The notes under the pieces are model-generated. The model made no database searches and had not been told where the DNA came from. It worked only from the letters and a program-made list of their open reading frames with translations. Made by a program: the position numbers and the translations under genes. Positions 11,691 through 26,100 of a DNA stretch of 64,000 nt are shown here, one piece after another. Every line of letters starts with the position of its first letter. Within the stretch, counting starts at the first letter, position 1. Source of the DNA: Parapristionchus giblindavisi (lineage: Eukaryota; Nematoda; Chromadorea; Rhabditida; Diplogasteridae). The stretch spans positions 1,054,001 to 1,118,000 of the forward strand of contig CALSFV010000008.1 in the NCBI GenBank assembly GCA_943737045.1. Reading direction: 5' to 3'.

Positions 11691-12502
11691 AGCAAACGCC
11701 CTTTTCAGTAGTTAGGTTAACCGCAAGAGATGAAAAACACTTCTTTAGGCAAACAAACATGTGATAAACAACGAAAGATTGTGCAAATAACGCTGTCAAT
11801 ACGATTGGGCAAGTACGGTTGTAAATGTGGTCATTAAAATCTGCGAATAGAATACAAATACGCATAACATAGAGGATAAACTGGCGAAAGAACAACTGCA
11901 CAAAACGGATGTCAAACTTGATACAGTATAACAACAAATGACGTTTTAGTAGGGTCGAATCTTAGCACGAAAAGCCTGATACATGTATATACAGTATTTT
12001 TAACATTTCATGATGACTTGTGAAGTTGATTTTTCTTTTTCTTCCTATGATTTCCTTTTTTGTTGTTGAAATGCTGTTATTTTCACTTTCGTAAAGCCTA
12101 TAGTTGCCTGCGACCTTGTGTATTTGTATGCGATTTCTGTAAACTGTTGTTCTAAGATGAATTTCGTTTTATCATCGATTTTAGATTTTGCACATTTTCG
12201 AAATTCGAATTAATTTAGATGCCCTCGTCTCATCTGTCGAGTGTTCATGCTCTGGTGTCACCTACCAGCTTATGAGCAATTAGTGCTCATTTGATCGTGT
12301 ATAAGAGGTGAGGAAAAACTTTATTCATTTCCTAAATCTTTTTTATTATTATTTGTGTTGCGACTTTATACATGAAAAGAAAGAGACACGCTTTCTCTAT
12401 CAAAGTATACCTCCCTAACAATCATCACTATTACGAACATGGTCACAAATGTGCTTCCTATGTCTTCTAATCCATGTTTCTCATCTAAATATATTTGTTC
12501 AG

Positions 12503-12632
12503 GAGTGCGTCTCCTGCTACCAGTTCGCCGCCTAAGGCATCGGAAGACTTCGCGTTGCAGATCGAGACTACCGGATTGATCATGTGGAGGGAGGAGAAGT
12601 CTGTGGCGCCCTTTTCGAGTTCACGGATCAAT
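12503..12632 (+). CDS. Possible isolated exon upstream of csb-1
   Basis: An open 130-base segment between TTGTTCAG and a GTTAGT donor encodes SASPATSSPPKASEDFALQ and on through MWREEKSVAPFSSSRIN. Composition and borders look exonic. Its end phase (0) would join in frame to the ATG exon of csb-1 at 14111, so it could be an N-terminal extension, an exon of another gene, or chance. No upstream partner exon was found. Confidence 0.3.
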
Positions 12633-14110
12633 GTTAGTTGCTTCAATTTCGTTCTTACCATTTAAAGTGCAAAGCCTAGTAAACCAGCACTGCCGGAGCA
12701 TATTTGTGGCCCTATCGAACCACCGCTGACTGATGTGTGCACTCATCATTTTTGCAACCTAAGCGGTCGTTCGCGATAGCCACAAATGTGGAGGATTATT
12801 CGCTTTATAGGGCACACCCCGAGCTATATACTTAAAAAGGAGGATTATTCGCTATTAAGAATTGGAATTGAAGAACCGATCATTTGTTCAACGAGAGCGG
12901 GGATGAAGTTTGAGTAATCTATATCACGTAAAACGCACTCCAAAATTTTCGGGAGCTTTTTCAGAACATTTTTTAAATGCATATAATTCTATTTTTGCTG
13001 ACATTCCAAGGAAATGATGAGAAAAGGCAACAAATCGATAAAATAAGCGAAAATGCCATGTCATGCGAGGAAGTGGGCGTTTATTATCCCTGTCATGATT
13101 TGCCAGTTAGGGATTAATCGATAATTGATTACCGCATTGTAGGTTAACTTCTTTTGACGACTTCACCAGCCAGTCTTCTCCGGATGTCGCTGCCCTCGCA
13201 ACGATAATGTCTATTGTCTTCGGCCATATCCGCGTTGTTTTTTTATAATAAAGTAATTCGGGTGTGTTGTTGTTTCGTTACATGGTTTGGAGATGCCGCA
13301 GTGATGGTTTTTTCTCGCTGCGGGATAAAATAGGGGAACGATATATACAAGTGTCCATCCCCGCGCGGTTAAATGGGCGGGGCTGGTATCTGTATATATA
13401 AGGGTATCATAAGAATGGACCGAATTGTATTTCTTTTGCCATTCTAGCAGCTACTTCGTGGTACACACAGCGTTTCTATAACATGGAGAGCGGACCATTT
13501 TTTCAATGATAATTGCCATATTTTATCTCACCCGTCCATGCACACTCCTAAGCCTTCACGTTTACTGTTCTATTAATCAATTGAAAAAAGTTTTCTCAAT
13601 TGAAAATACAATTAAGCTCCAAAACCAACAAAAAGAAGAAGAAAAGGAAAAAAATATAACAATACTTGGAACATTGTTTGCAACATTGCATGAGTTTTTC
13701 GAATACTGAATTTATAAACAACATTATAGTTTGGAAAAGAAAAACAGTGTTTAAATAAACAATTTCCTTTAAGGTAATTTTAAAATAAATAAGTTCGTGG
13801 TTTGGAACCGTGACCAGTTTTCAGGTGAATGCTGTGTTACTCGATTTCTGTCTTTACCAAATATTTAGCAGTTGAGTAGTTACTGGGTCAGACTTGTGAT
13901 TATTTTCTTCTTGATTGTGAAATGTCGAAATTTTAATTTCTTATTTTATCCTTGCTCTTATTTATCTTGCAATTTTGTTTACTTACTGAATGTGCTATGT
14001 ATATGTCATCACCTAACTCATATCTCCCTACATTCCTTCTGAAAAATGCCTTACTCGACATAAATTTAATTTTCCCCAATACTAGTTGTTGATTTCAAAG
14101 CTACTTACAG
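12633..14110. promoter_or_regulatory. Region upstream of csb-1
   Basis: No gene seen. A partial GCACACCCCGAGCTA repeat is near 12810-12833. The last bases before the csb-1 ATG are CTACTTACAG, an acceptor-like site directly before the start codon. This suggests spliced-leader trans-splicing or an upstream 5' exon. No TATA box or other core element can be assigned. Confidence 0.35.
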
Positions 14111-17100
14111 ATGGAAGAAGATGATACCTCACGCCTGGACGATCTAGCTGCTTTGGGTGGTCTTGTACGTGCTTGCCAAGCCGATCAACTTGAACAAGAG
14201 GTGAATATTGTTGGAATTTCGATGTTTATGAATGGTTTTTCCTTCATTTCGCATGATTCATTGCGAAATCATGTATTCACCCTTTTAATTTAGGTGTGTG
14301 ACCGTTATGCGGAGGAGCTAGCTGGGCGGGAATTATCACAACCTGGTCCGAGTGGTGCTACTGAAAGAAATGTCGATGATTTCCTTCACTTACCTGATTC
14401 TATCAAACACGGCGACCTTACACCTTTCGAGTTGCTGAAAATCCAACAGGTGCGTTATAGTATGGGTAATAAATCCGTATCATAAATTGATTCAGGCTGC
14501 CTCTGATGCAGTAATCAAGGAGGAAGAACCATCCAACGAGGACGACCATTCCTTATTCACTCATGTAAGTCGATTTACTTTCGTTTAGACTAACAATCCT
14601 TTAATAAACCTCATTGATTATTATATTTGAAGGGCACAAATTTAAATTTCATGCACGTTATAACTGAAAAATATTATATTTAGGCCGATTCTACCGTTAA
14701 AGATGAAGTGAATTCAGATGCTGCACACGAAGAACTGCCTGAGGTAGCTCTTATTTCTGTTGTAACCATACATTTTCGGGGTTCCCTCGCCCATGTTTTT
14801 ATATAGTGGGTCGATTTTCGAAATAATGTGGGTCAATTTAGAAAATTCGTCATTTTTCGCTTAAAAATCGTTATTTTTCGCTTATTTTCGTATCAAGTGG
14901 CTGAAAATGAGCCATGTGGGTCAATACTTGCATTACGAGGGTATGACAATGTATGATTGTAACATATTTATCGATCTGATTCCAGAATGAACTAGTGATG
15001 AGGAATGGACGTGACGAAGAAGAGATGAATGATGATGATGATTACGGTCCTTCAACTTCTACGAATCGGAATAATACAGTCAAAGAGGTACTTACAGTTT
15101 ATGTATTGCCTCTGTGCTTTGGCGAATATGTATATTTTCATTTTAAACAACTACTATCAACTGGTGGTGTTATCTCAGGGGGTGAGGGCTGCCATGACAT
15201 TTCTACATTGTTTGCTATCGTAACGAGCGACTTGAAGGTTTCTAAAAATAATATTTGATAACCATACTCTGTTTGTGAACTGTCAAGTTCGACCAATGTT
15301 AGCGTTACTGTATTCCTGTAGTTTGTTGGACAATGTGCTAAGCATACTATGTACCTTGTCATTTTCTATATTTATAACATTTTAATATAATTATATTTAG
15401 GAAGATGAAGACGACTACGTTCCATCGTCAAACGACGAAGATTCAGATGATAATTATGAAGAAGAATATGAAGATGGCAACAAAGGAAACAGGAAAACTG
15501 CTAAACGGCGTAAGTCTCCGACTACTGGCAAGAGAACCGGAGCCAAGACCGGCTATAAGGATGACGGTGACGATGCAGCATTTGATGCGAGAATACGGTA
15601 AGTGACGTGGACGACGTATACTAATGAATACACCAAATAAATTCCAGGCGCTACAAAGCGGAACGAGAGTTGGAAAGAATCAATAATGACGGAGATATGG
15701 ACGAAGAAGAGGATATGAAGACGATCATTAAAGATTTGAAAGTATCTGCTAGTGTATGGAACAAGATGTACAAGTGAGTGTGGTGGTGTAATCGGGTGGT
15801 GCGCCTTACAATGCCGATGTTTCCCAGATTTGAAAGTATCTGGTACAAGTTCGTGTGTGGTGTAAAGAGATGGTGCATATTGCAATGACGACGTTTCCCA
15901 GATACCAAAAGATATACTAGTTAGTGTGTGGTGCAATCAGATGGTGCGTATTCAAGTGACGACGTTTCCCAGATATCAGAAGACGGGCGTGCGATGGTTG
16001 GCTGAGCTGTGCGAGCAACGAGTGGGTGGCATTCTGGCCGATGAAATGGGATTGGGAAAGACCGTGCAAGCGGCGGTCTTTCTTCGAGGATTGGCTGAAT
16101 CGAACAGGAATGAATCAATGTTGGGGTACGGTATTTTATCATTAATCGGGTCCTCGCGCCCTATTTGAACCGCTTGTTAATTGGAATTCCGACTTTTCGT
16201 TTTCGATTTTCAAGGTGTATTTTAAAGGGAGACTGCCATTCAAAAATTTCTCTTCAATATCATTTAATTTTACGCTAACTAGACAATGTAAAGTTTAAAA
16301 AAAATTTTTTGAAACGTTTTGATGTTTTTTTGTAACAAAGTATACAATAAATCGTTCCGATATGCATAGATCATGTACGGCCGAAGCCGATAAAACTAGG
16401 AAGTTTATAGATCACGCACTTCAGATCACTGTATAATTCGTTCACAATTTTTTTATAATTTTTTTCACTTATGTTTATGATGTCGAAGGCATCAGATAAG
16501 TTATATAACCTCAACTTGATTTGCTCCGGAACACCACGAAACGAATTATTAATTAACATTTTTGTGTCAATATGAAAGTGCATGTATAATAACGTACATT
16601 TTAAATTATTAACTTAATTGCAGATTCACTGGTCTCGGTCCTTCACTTCTCGTGTGTCCAGCAACGCTGTTGCAGCAATGGGTTAGAGAGGTTAGTATCA
16701 CAGTCAACATTAATTATTCGTTTTTTTCGCTCAGTAATGATTCGATAATGAAAATTCCATGTTTAGTTGGCAATGGTGGGTGCCAATTATCGGTCCAATT
16801 ATAAAATATCGATCCAATTATCGATTACCAAATATCGATTAGTAATGATTAGTAAAAAAAAAAGATGATTTGCTAATGAAAATTCAATGTTGAGTTTGAA
16901 ATAATGAGTGCCAATTATCGATTACTAAATATCGATCGAATTATCGATTACTAAATATCGATCGAATTATCGATTACTAATTATTAATTATCTTCAGATG
17001 CACACATGGCATCCAATGTGTCGTGTGGCAGTTCTGCATTCGTGCGGATCGCATAAGGGATCGACGGCCACTCTCATACGGAAGATGACGAAGAGAAGGA

Positions 17101-20100
17101 GGTGAGCGGGTACTGTAGTTGACATGACGGTATCGATTGATCTGTCAATTCTTGTTTACTGTAGTTATGGGTTGGATAATGTCAACGGGACGGAGTTTGT
17201 GAAGTTATGTTTGGTTCACTGTCTAGAACCTCAACAGTGAACGCACACCTAATAATTACTACTGTTGACCATACATGGGCGGGGTACCTGACAGGGGTGT
17301 GCGGCAACCACTTTTTTCGGCAATCGGCAATTGCCGGCAACCGGAAAATAAAAAATTCGGCAATTGCCGGCAATTTCGGCAATTTTGAAGTTAACTATTT
17401 AAAATGGGCTAACGATTATTTTTTTTCGACATTCTTCTGCCTTTTCTCTCTGCGGTTCGGTCGGTTGGACTATTCTCTCTCGACTACACTCGCCTATTCC
17501 ATCAAGAGAAGAGGACCAACAGTTGAGTCCCCTCCTAGTAGACTTTGGAAAGTCAGGAGCGGTATATCCGTTTTGTCAAGCAGGCCGATTGGACGAGCAA
17601 CGTCAAGTTTTCGTGGGTTATTTGATTATTCTAATCAAGTTTCATATGCTGCCGTTTTCTTGAATGGAGATGAATTCTCTCAGAAGCGAAAGGATAAATC
17701 TTGTGGATAAGAAGATTCCCCCTGTTATGGCCCCTTCTGCATTTAATGTGCTGATAAGATAAATAATTGAATTGAATTGAATTGAACGATAATTTTTATG
17801 AATTACTTATCAAAAATCGTTACCAAACGAAACCAATGGCAATAAAAAATTGCAATAACGAATGAAATATCAATATTTTTCGTTACTTATGCACAAATAA
17901 GTAGAATATTCTGTTGAATGATATTTGAAAAGATTCTTTCTGCATTGTTGAGAAAGATTCCCGCAGTCCCGAATAGTCTATCTGCTTTCGCAGATCCGGA
18001 TGGGCAAAATAGATACATCGTGGCTGCTCGTGAGATAAGCGGGTATTATGCCTTCGTAACATTGCTAGTCTAATGAGAGAATGGATCAATCTGCGTGTCT
18101 GGTGTAGTGGCCAGAAAATTTTCGACTTCCCGGAGAAAACACAAAGGCTAACGAAATGTCATTCTCAAAACGACACGATTATTCGTTTTGGTATTCCGCA
18201 TACATCACATTTCTAAGATATTGCACACAAAACTTGTGCTTATCTGACTTTTTTCAATCATTTTCTGCTTGAATTTTATTGCGGCAATTTTTCATAATTG
18301 GTTGCCGTTGCCGGCAATCAGAAGTCGGCAATTTCGGCAATCGGCAACTCAGTTGCCGCACACCCCTGGTACCTGGAGCTCGATTCTACAATGGGCATCC
18401 GAACGAAAAATGGTTAATTTTACAGGGGGCTTTCACTTTTTTTCAAAAATTTCACCTAACCGTCATTTTTTACAGAGGTCATCCCAGAAATTTTTGAAAA
18501 GCCCTAATTTTGCAGGGGGCACCCTCATGTTGGCGCCCATGTATGCTGTTGACTCACTAATACCCAATTCTATGAGTGCATTTGCTCGTTATGATCAATT
18601 CATAATTTAATTTGATCTAGTCTTCTGAATACTTGAGTGGTTCTTGTTTACTGTAGTTATGAGCAGCGAAAAGTCAATGGGGTGGTGTTTGGTGAACTTT
18701 GGTCTAATCGTGTGATAACTTCAGTGGTGGCAGCCTTCTGATAACTTCCTACTCCACGTTCTACAATGAGAGGAAACTACTAATCGAGGCAGACTGGCAC
18801 TATGTCATATTGGATGAAGGACATAAGATTCGCAATCCTGAAGCTATGGTACGGTACCACTATGATCATAAATTTTCATACCCTCGTAATGCGAGGATTG
18901 ACACACTATATATGGCTCATTTTTGGGTCACTTCATGCGAGAATTAGCTAGAAATGACTATTTTTATGCGAAAAATAGCGAATCTTCGAAATTGATCCAC
19001 AATATAAAAATAACGGCTAGGGCATCGAAAATGTATGATTATGATTGTCATTACTTGGTATCGGTTAAACCGAGCCGGTTATTTGGTCTGCTTGATATTG
19101 GTTAAACCAACTCGGTTTAATTCGGTCCGGTATCGGGTTCAGTTGGTCTGTTCGATGATTCCTCACGTCATTGTAGGTAACACTGGCGATCAAAGAAGTG
19201 CGCACTCCCTATCGTGTACTCTTGAGCGGCTCTCCACTGCAGAATTCACTCAAGGAATTATGGTTAGATAATATTATCGATTTTAGTCCAATCGTAATTT
19301 CGTACTCTGACAGTGAATCGTATCGATTGATAAAAACACAACATCACATGTAGCATTGATATATTTTGAAGAGAAATCTTTTGAAATGCTACCATGTCGT
19401 CAAAAAACTCCCAAAAAACGCGCTTCGTATTTTATAAAGAACTTTTCGACATATGTAAGTTTGATACAGTAGTTTTGGTGATTCTTTGTCCATTCAGGTC
19501 CCTTGTCGATTTCGTGTTTCCTGCCCGTCTTGGATCATTGAAGACTTTCACTGAGAAGTTTGCGATCCCGATTACCATGGGTGAGTATCATAATTATGCG
19601 ATCGATTAATCGATTTATTACAAGACGTTTTACAAAATTCTTGTTTTCGCTAATATTAATATTCTACTTTTCGTTTGTAGGTGGATACGCAAACGCATCC
19701 AAAATACAGACAGAGACGGCGTACAAGTGCTCCCTGGTTTTGAGGCTAGTAAACAATTTGACCCACTTGATTACCCGATTGAACTAAAATGATTTATTGA
19801 TTTGGATTGGATACGGTAGTCGAGATTTGATAATTCACCCGTTTCAGAGACGCAATCAATCCTTACTTTCTTCGTCGTCTCAAGAAGGACGTCAAGATGG
19901 CGCTGGATCTGCCCAATAAGAGTGAGCAAGTGAGTACGGTGGTTATTGATTTATCGATTGGTTGATTTTCCGGAATTCTTCAGGTGTTATTCTGCGATTT
20001 GGCTCCAGTACAACGATCACTGTATCAGGAAGTGAGTACCGTAACCTGTGACCTACCGTAATCCTGATCCCTTTACAGTATCTCTCATCACGTGAGTGCA

Positions 20101-23100
20101 GACTCATTCAATCTGGACGCCTCGAAGCCTTCGCTGGTCTTATTCTTCTTCGTAAACTGTGCAATCATCCCGATCTCGTTACTGGTGGACCGAATAAGCA
20201 TGGTACTTTGATCTTATATACTATCCCCAAGTCCTTTCTATTATTATATTACTATTATTTTTCTTATCGCTTCTGTATTTGCTGTCGCACCTGTCACGGG
20301 TGTATCAAATAAATAAATAAATATACTTTATACTTTTTACTATACTTTGATATTTTGTACTTTGTAGTCTGATCTTTGGTCTTTATTGGTCACTAGTCTG
20401 ATCTGTAATTGTAGGAGACGAAGATCTGGAAGCGAATCCTTCAATGGCTTACGGGTGGCCGGAGAGATCGGGGAAAATGCAGGTTTGACACCCATTTCGA
20501 TACCAGTTTAAGAGACCGGCTCGGTAAGACTCGAGCATGGTCCGGACATTCGCGAGGACTTTCGATCTGGCCCTCAATACTTTCATCATAGACACATACC
20601 GGGGGGAGACCGATGAAAGTTATAGTGAAAATGCCCTTAGGCTCAAACCCGGCTCACATATGTCGCATAAAATAAAAAATTGAAAAATTCATAACTTTTC
20701 AATCGTGATAGCTAGCAGCGTTATTTCTTTTTATTGGTGAATAACATGTCATGCGCCCTTATAAACACAGCTGAGCAGTAATTTCATATCGTTCTGGATA
20801 TGTTTTTTCGTGTATGATTTTCCGATTTTTCCTCTTCCATCCTCGTTGAAGAGAGACGGCAAGCATTGACATAGTACATATTGTAGCCCTGACACTTCTG
20901 TACATGATGGTCACATTCCCTTGGAAATCCAACTTTTCTGAAGCATCGAGAATTGCAACTGAATGTGAGATATGTGTAATTTGCAAAAATCGAAAATTAA
21001 ATTTCTTGTAAATCGCAAGAGTAGTAGGTAGCTTTATTATGCCTTTTTACTTGTAGTGATGCGCCTACACAGAAAAAATATTCAAGTAGACTCAGACTAA
21101 ATTTTTAAAAATTTTTAAAAATAATTATTTTATTTTTATTTTTTTCAACCCTGACATTGAGTCGACCGTCAAGGCAAGTTGATTCATAGGGCGGATGGTA
21201 GCTGATGCATGTCCGTTTGCGAAAACAACTGCCACGAAAAGAATCGTCGTTTCGCAGATCTAGAATTTATTTTTTTAATTATCAAACTTGAATATTTATA
21301 TGTTTCTTTCACATAAATCGGTTGGAAGGTGGCGTATGGCAACCAAAGCTGTACCATTGTTATCAGTAGGAGTGTACTGTACTGCACTACCGTAACCGTC
21401 AGGAATCACGAACTAACTTTTTTTCAGTCGACCCATGATTCACAACCATGACCCCGGGTTCATGGTTGAGAATAGCTGAGGTCGAAAAATTCATGATGAT
21501 CCCAGACCAAATACTATTTGGCAATATATCAACAGTGAGCCAACTTCTAGTTTTCTGGATACCGTAACCCAAAATACAGTAATCTAGTTACCGTACCCTA
21601 TAATAATGTGGTGAAATTCTCGGAAAATTCAAGTGCGTGCCTTACAATTACTGTAGTTTGGGTTACGGTATCCAGAAAACTAGAAGTTGTCTCACTGTTG
21701 ATATATTGCCAAATAGTATTTGGTCTGGGATCATCATGAATTTTTCGACCTCAGCTATTCTCAACCATGAACCCCGGGTCATGGTTGAAAATAATGGGTC
21801 GACTGAAAAAAAGATCAGTTCGCGATTCCTGACCATTATGGTGTTCAAGTACAGTTCACTCCCACTGATAACAATGGTACAGCTTTGGTTGCCATACGCC
21901 ACCTTCCAACCGATTTATGTGAAAGAAACATGTATTTTTTCAAGTTTGATAATTAAAAAAATAAATTCTAGATCTGCGAAACGACGATTCTTTTCGTGGC
22001 AGTTGTTTTCGCAAACGGACATGCATCAGCTACCATCCGCCCTATGAATCAACTTGCCTTGACGGTCGACTCAATGTCAGGGTTGAAAAAAATAAAAATA
22101 AAATAATTATTTTTAAAATTTTTAAAAAATGTAGTCTGAGTCTACTAGTATATTTTTTCTGTGTAGGCACATCACTACAAGTAAAATGACATAATAAAGC
22201 TACCTACTACTCTTGCGATTTACAAGAAATTTAATTTTCGATTTTTACAAATTACTCATATCTCACATTCAGTTGCAATTCTCGATGCTTCAGAAAAGTT
22301 GGATTTCCAAGGGAATGTGACCATCATGTACAGAAGTGTCAGGGCTACAATATGTACTATGTCAATGCTTGCCGTCTCTCTTCAACGAGGATGGAAGAGG
22401 AAAAATCGGAAAATCATACACGAAAAAACATATCCAGAACGACATGATATTACTGCTCAACTGTGTTTGTAAGAGTGCATGACATGTTATTCACCAATAA
22501 AAAGAAATAAAAGTCCTAGCTATCGCGATTGAAAAGTTATGAATTTTTCAATTTTTTATTTTATGCGACATATGTGAGCCGGGTTTGAGCCTAAGGGCAT
22601 TTTCACTATAACTTTCATCGGTCTCCCCCCGGTATGTGTCTATGATGAAAGTATTGAGGGCCAGATCGAAAGTCCTCGCGAATGTCCGGCAGGGGGTCAA
22701 AATGCTCGAGTCTTACCGAGCCGGTCTCTTAATTCATATGCAAGAGTAAAAGGTAGTTTAATCGGATCATAAAGTGTGTATTTACGATGTATATACTACC
22801 GGACCAAAAAATGTCAGATTCAGTTTTTTACGTCGTGATTAGTTTCTAATCGAATTAGTCATGTGGCTATCTCGTGATGGTCTAATCATGCAACTGGAAT
22901 CGCGCAGGTTGTTCGTAGTCTCCTCCAGTTATGGAAGAAGTCTTCGTCATCGAGTGATCACGGATTGAATAAGGTTCTTCTATTCAGTCAGAGTAGAAGG
23001 ATGCTGACTGTACTCGAACAGATGCTCATTCTTGACGGGTACGATGTTTACTTTGTTATTTTTAAACGTATTTAAATAAATGATTTATTTACATGGAAAA

Positions 23101-26100
23101 ATGCGTGCCAAAGTAGCTTTTATAAATCAATGAAGTGGCATTGTATGAATTAAATTTCGTAAAGGGCACACCCCGAGCTATTTTACTCTCCGCTCTGACA
23201 ACGTTCTCTCGTAGACAAAAAAAAACGAGAGGTTTATTGCCGGAGCGGAATGTTTAAAAATAACTCGAGTGGTGCCGTTAACATGTTCTCACGGGAAATG
23301 TGATCACATTTAATCATTCCAGTCATTCGTACCTCCGCATGGACGGTGGCACTCCGATCGCACGTAGACAACAACTTATCAATCAATTCAATCAGGTATA
23401 CGGTAGTTCAATCGGGTCATCAAGTTGGTCAAATTGAGTTGCTACAGGATCCGTCAATGTTCGTTTTCCTGTTAACAACGAGAGTGGGCGGAGTCGGCGT
23501 GAATCTCACCGCCGCTAATAAGGTAAATAATAATAATATTTTTCGTATTCCGGATAATATTATTATTATATGACTTATTATTAGCATATATGTATTGTAT
23601 TGTCTAGTGGCTCTCTAATTGTAAGAAAGAGCGGAAATTCGAATATGGCTAATTTCTATGCTTTAAAAAAAAGTACCTAGAAACTCGCCGATTTCGAGTT
23701 TCCACTCTTTTTTAAAGTGCCATAGGTCAGCACTCGTTGTTGTGATGAGATCGTCGTACATTTATTATGTTTTCTTTCTTTTATTCCTTATGTTGATTAG
23801 GGTTAGTAATCGATGTTCTGTTCATAAAATAATAAAATGATCAAAACAATAATCAATAATCAGAGTTACCGTAATCCAGGTGTTGATCTTCGATCCCGAC
23901 TGGAATCCCTCCACGGATGCTCAGGCGAGAGAGCGGGCATGGCGTATTGGACAGAAACGACCGGTTACCGTATACCGTCTGTTGACGACTGGATCGATCG
24001 AAGAGAAGATGTACCATAGGTAAGACTGGTTAAAGTGGTTTAACAACCCGAGATAATTTGGAACTATCTGCGCTAGCACTGATCTCTCGCTTTCTTTGTC
24101 GACGAGAGAGTGTTGCTAGAGCGGAGAAGGAAAAAACTAGAACTGGTGTGCCTTTATCTTCATTTTCTACACTATTCATATGTTCTTTTCTAAGGACAAG
24201 ATAAGATAGAGCTTTATGTTGTGATGAGATCGATGAACGACGTTTTCAATAGTTAATCGATGATATTTTCCAGACAAATCTTCAAGCAATTCCTGGCTAA
24301 TCGAATATTGAAAGATCCAAAACAACGACGATTCTTGAAGACGAATCATCTTCATGATCTGTTCACTCTAAGTGAGTTGTCACATGCGAAATATTTCTTT
24401 TAATCAATTTATTGATCTCGGTTGACGACAGTAACCATGGATCAATAATGGTTGACTACCGTAACCTTTTACAGTAACACAGGGTTTCTTTCATAGACTT
24501 TCTTGTGATGATTAGGTGGCAAATGAGAAATGTATGAAATTATGCCAGCAGCAGTAAACTAGTGAATTGGACGGGTTTTCTAGACTCTTGGAAGTGTTTT
24601 TCAATGTGCGTGTTGTATAATATTTAATATTTCAATTGAGCAATATTCACCAATATGGTATTTTATGTCTATATATGTCATAGATGGGCACGCTGGGGGA
24701 AAGGCTGTGCGCAAAACGGGGGAAGGGGGAGGAAAGGCTGTGCGCAAGGCTAATTTTTGGCAAATTTGACTGAAAGTTTTCCAATTTTTGCGAGGCAAGG
24801 CTGTGCGCAAGGCCCCGGTGAGAAAGCAAGGCTGAGCGTAAAAAGATTTCGTTTTCACGCGCCCACCTATGATATATGTTGATTGCAGCCGACAACGGAG
24901 ATGATGGTGCAACGGACACGGGAGCCATATTCAGTGGAGAGACACAGGAGATGACCAAGGCGAACTTCTTTGATAAACATCAGAAAGAGTACGTGTTGAA
25001 TTAATTATATTAATATATTTACAGCACTTTTAAATGTAAAATTTTAAAATATGTGGATAGTAGGAAGCTCTACCAGTTTATTGGGAGAATCTATGGGTTT
25101 TCGTTTGGTTCTTGTGAATATTGACTATTCATTCATTATAAGATTTTCTCGTCTTTTTTTATCGATTGAACTGATTTGTATACATTTTAATAATAATTAT
25201 GTTTAAGAAGGGAGAAGGCGCGAGAAATGAGAAGGAAGACTAAGACGAAGTCGAAGGAAGAAGAAGTAGAAGATGATGAGAGTGGAGAGGAGGAGGTATA
25301 TCTATCACCTATCAATCTTAATTCTAAACATCTTTCTTAGTTACTTACTTAGCTACGTAGTTACTTTGTAGATCCTTCGTCGCTGACTATAATATAATAA
25401 TAATAATAAAACGATTAGTGCCGCGCGCATTCCCTTGCGAGCACACGTAGTCCAATGTTCATGTTGAGTTCACGTTTGGGTGTCGATCTCTGCCCCGACA
25501 TTCAAACGTTAAATCGATATCCCAAAGGGGGCGATCATTTCGCCAACGATCATTTCGCCAACGGATCATAAATCTTTTAGGAGATGGCCTATGGCAACAA
25601 AAGTTGTACCATTGTTATCGGTGGGGGTGTACGGTATTGTGCTACCGTAACCGTCGGGAATCGCGAACTGATTTTTTTCAATCGACCCATGACCCGGGGT
25701 TCATGGTTGAAAATTGCCGAAGTCGAAAAATTCATGATTCTCCGAGACCAAATAATAGTTGCCATTATATCAATAGTGAGCCAACTTTTACCTTTCTGGA
25801 TACCGTAACCCCAACTACCGTAATCAATCCGGAATTTGCCGTGAATTTCGCTAGAATATTGTAGGGTACGGTAGCTAGATTACGGTGGTTCGAGTTACGG
25901 TATCCAGAAAGATAAAAGTCGGCTCACTATTGATATAATGGCAACCAGTATTTGGTCTCGGAGTATAATGAATTTTTCGACTTCGGCCATTTCCAACCAT
26001 GAACCCCGGGTCATGGGTCGATTGAACAAAATCAGTTCGCGATTCCCGACGGTTACGGTAGCACAATACCGTACACCCCCACCGATAACAATGGTACAAC

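Larger units (their letters stand above)
17270..18544. mobile_element. ACATGGGCG MITE interrupted by a hAT-like element
   Basis: The outer ends ATACATGGGCGGGG and GCGCCCATGTATG match the 3777-3896 family. The two halves (17270-17291 and 18369-18544) are separated by the 1.08-kb element below. All of it lies within one csb-1 intron. Confidence 0.55.

Noticed and set aside
12217..12308. Exon beginning MPSSHLSSVHALVSPTSL
   Set aside because: It lies between an acceptor and a GTGAGG donor, but all three frames contain stops before the donor; at best a 5' untranslated exon.
15553..15936. 127-codon minus frame
   Set aside because: Antisense to csb-1 exons with confirmed homology; a shadow.
21637..22047. 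136-codon plus frame
   Set aside because: It lies within the 2.2-kb palindrome and mirrors the frame in the other arm; it is repeat sequence.
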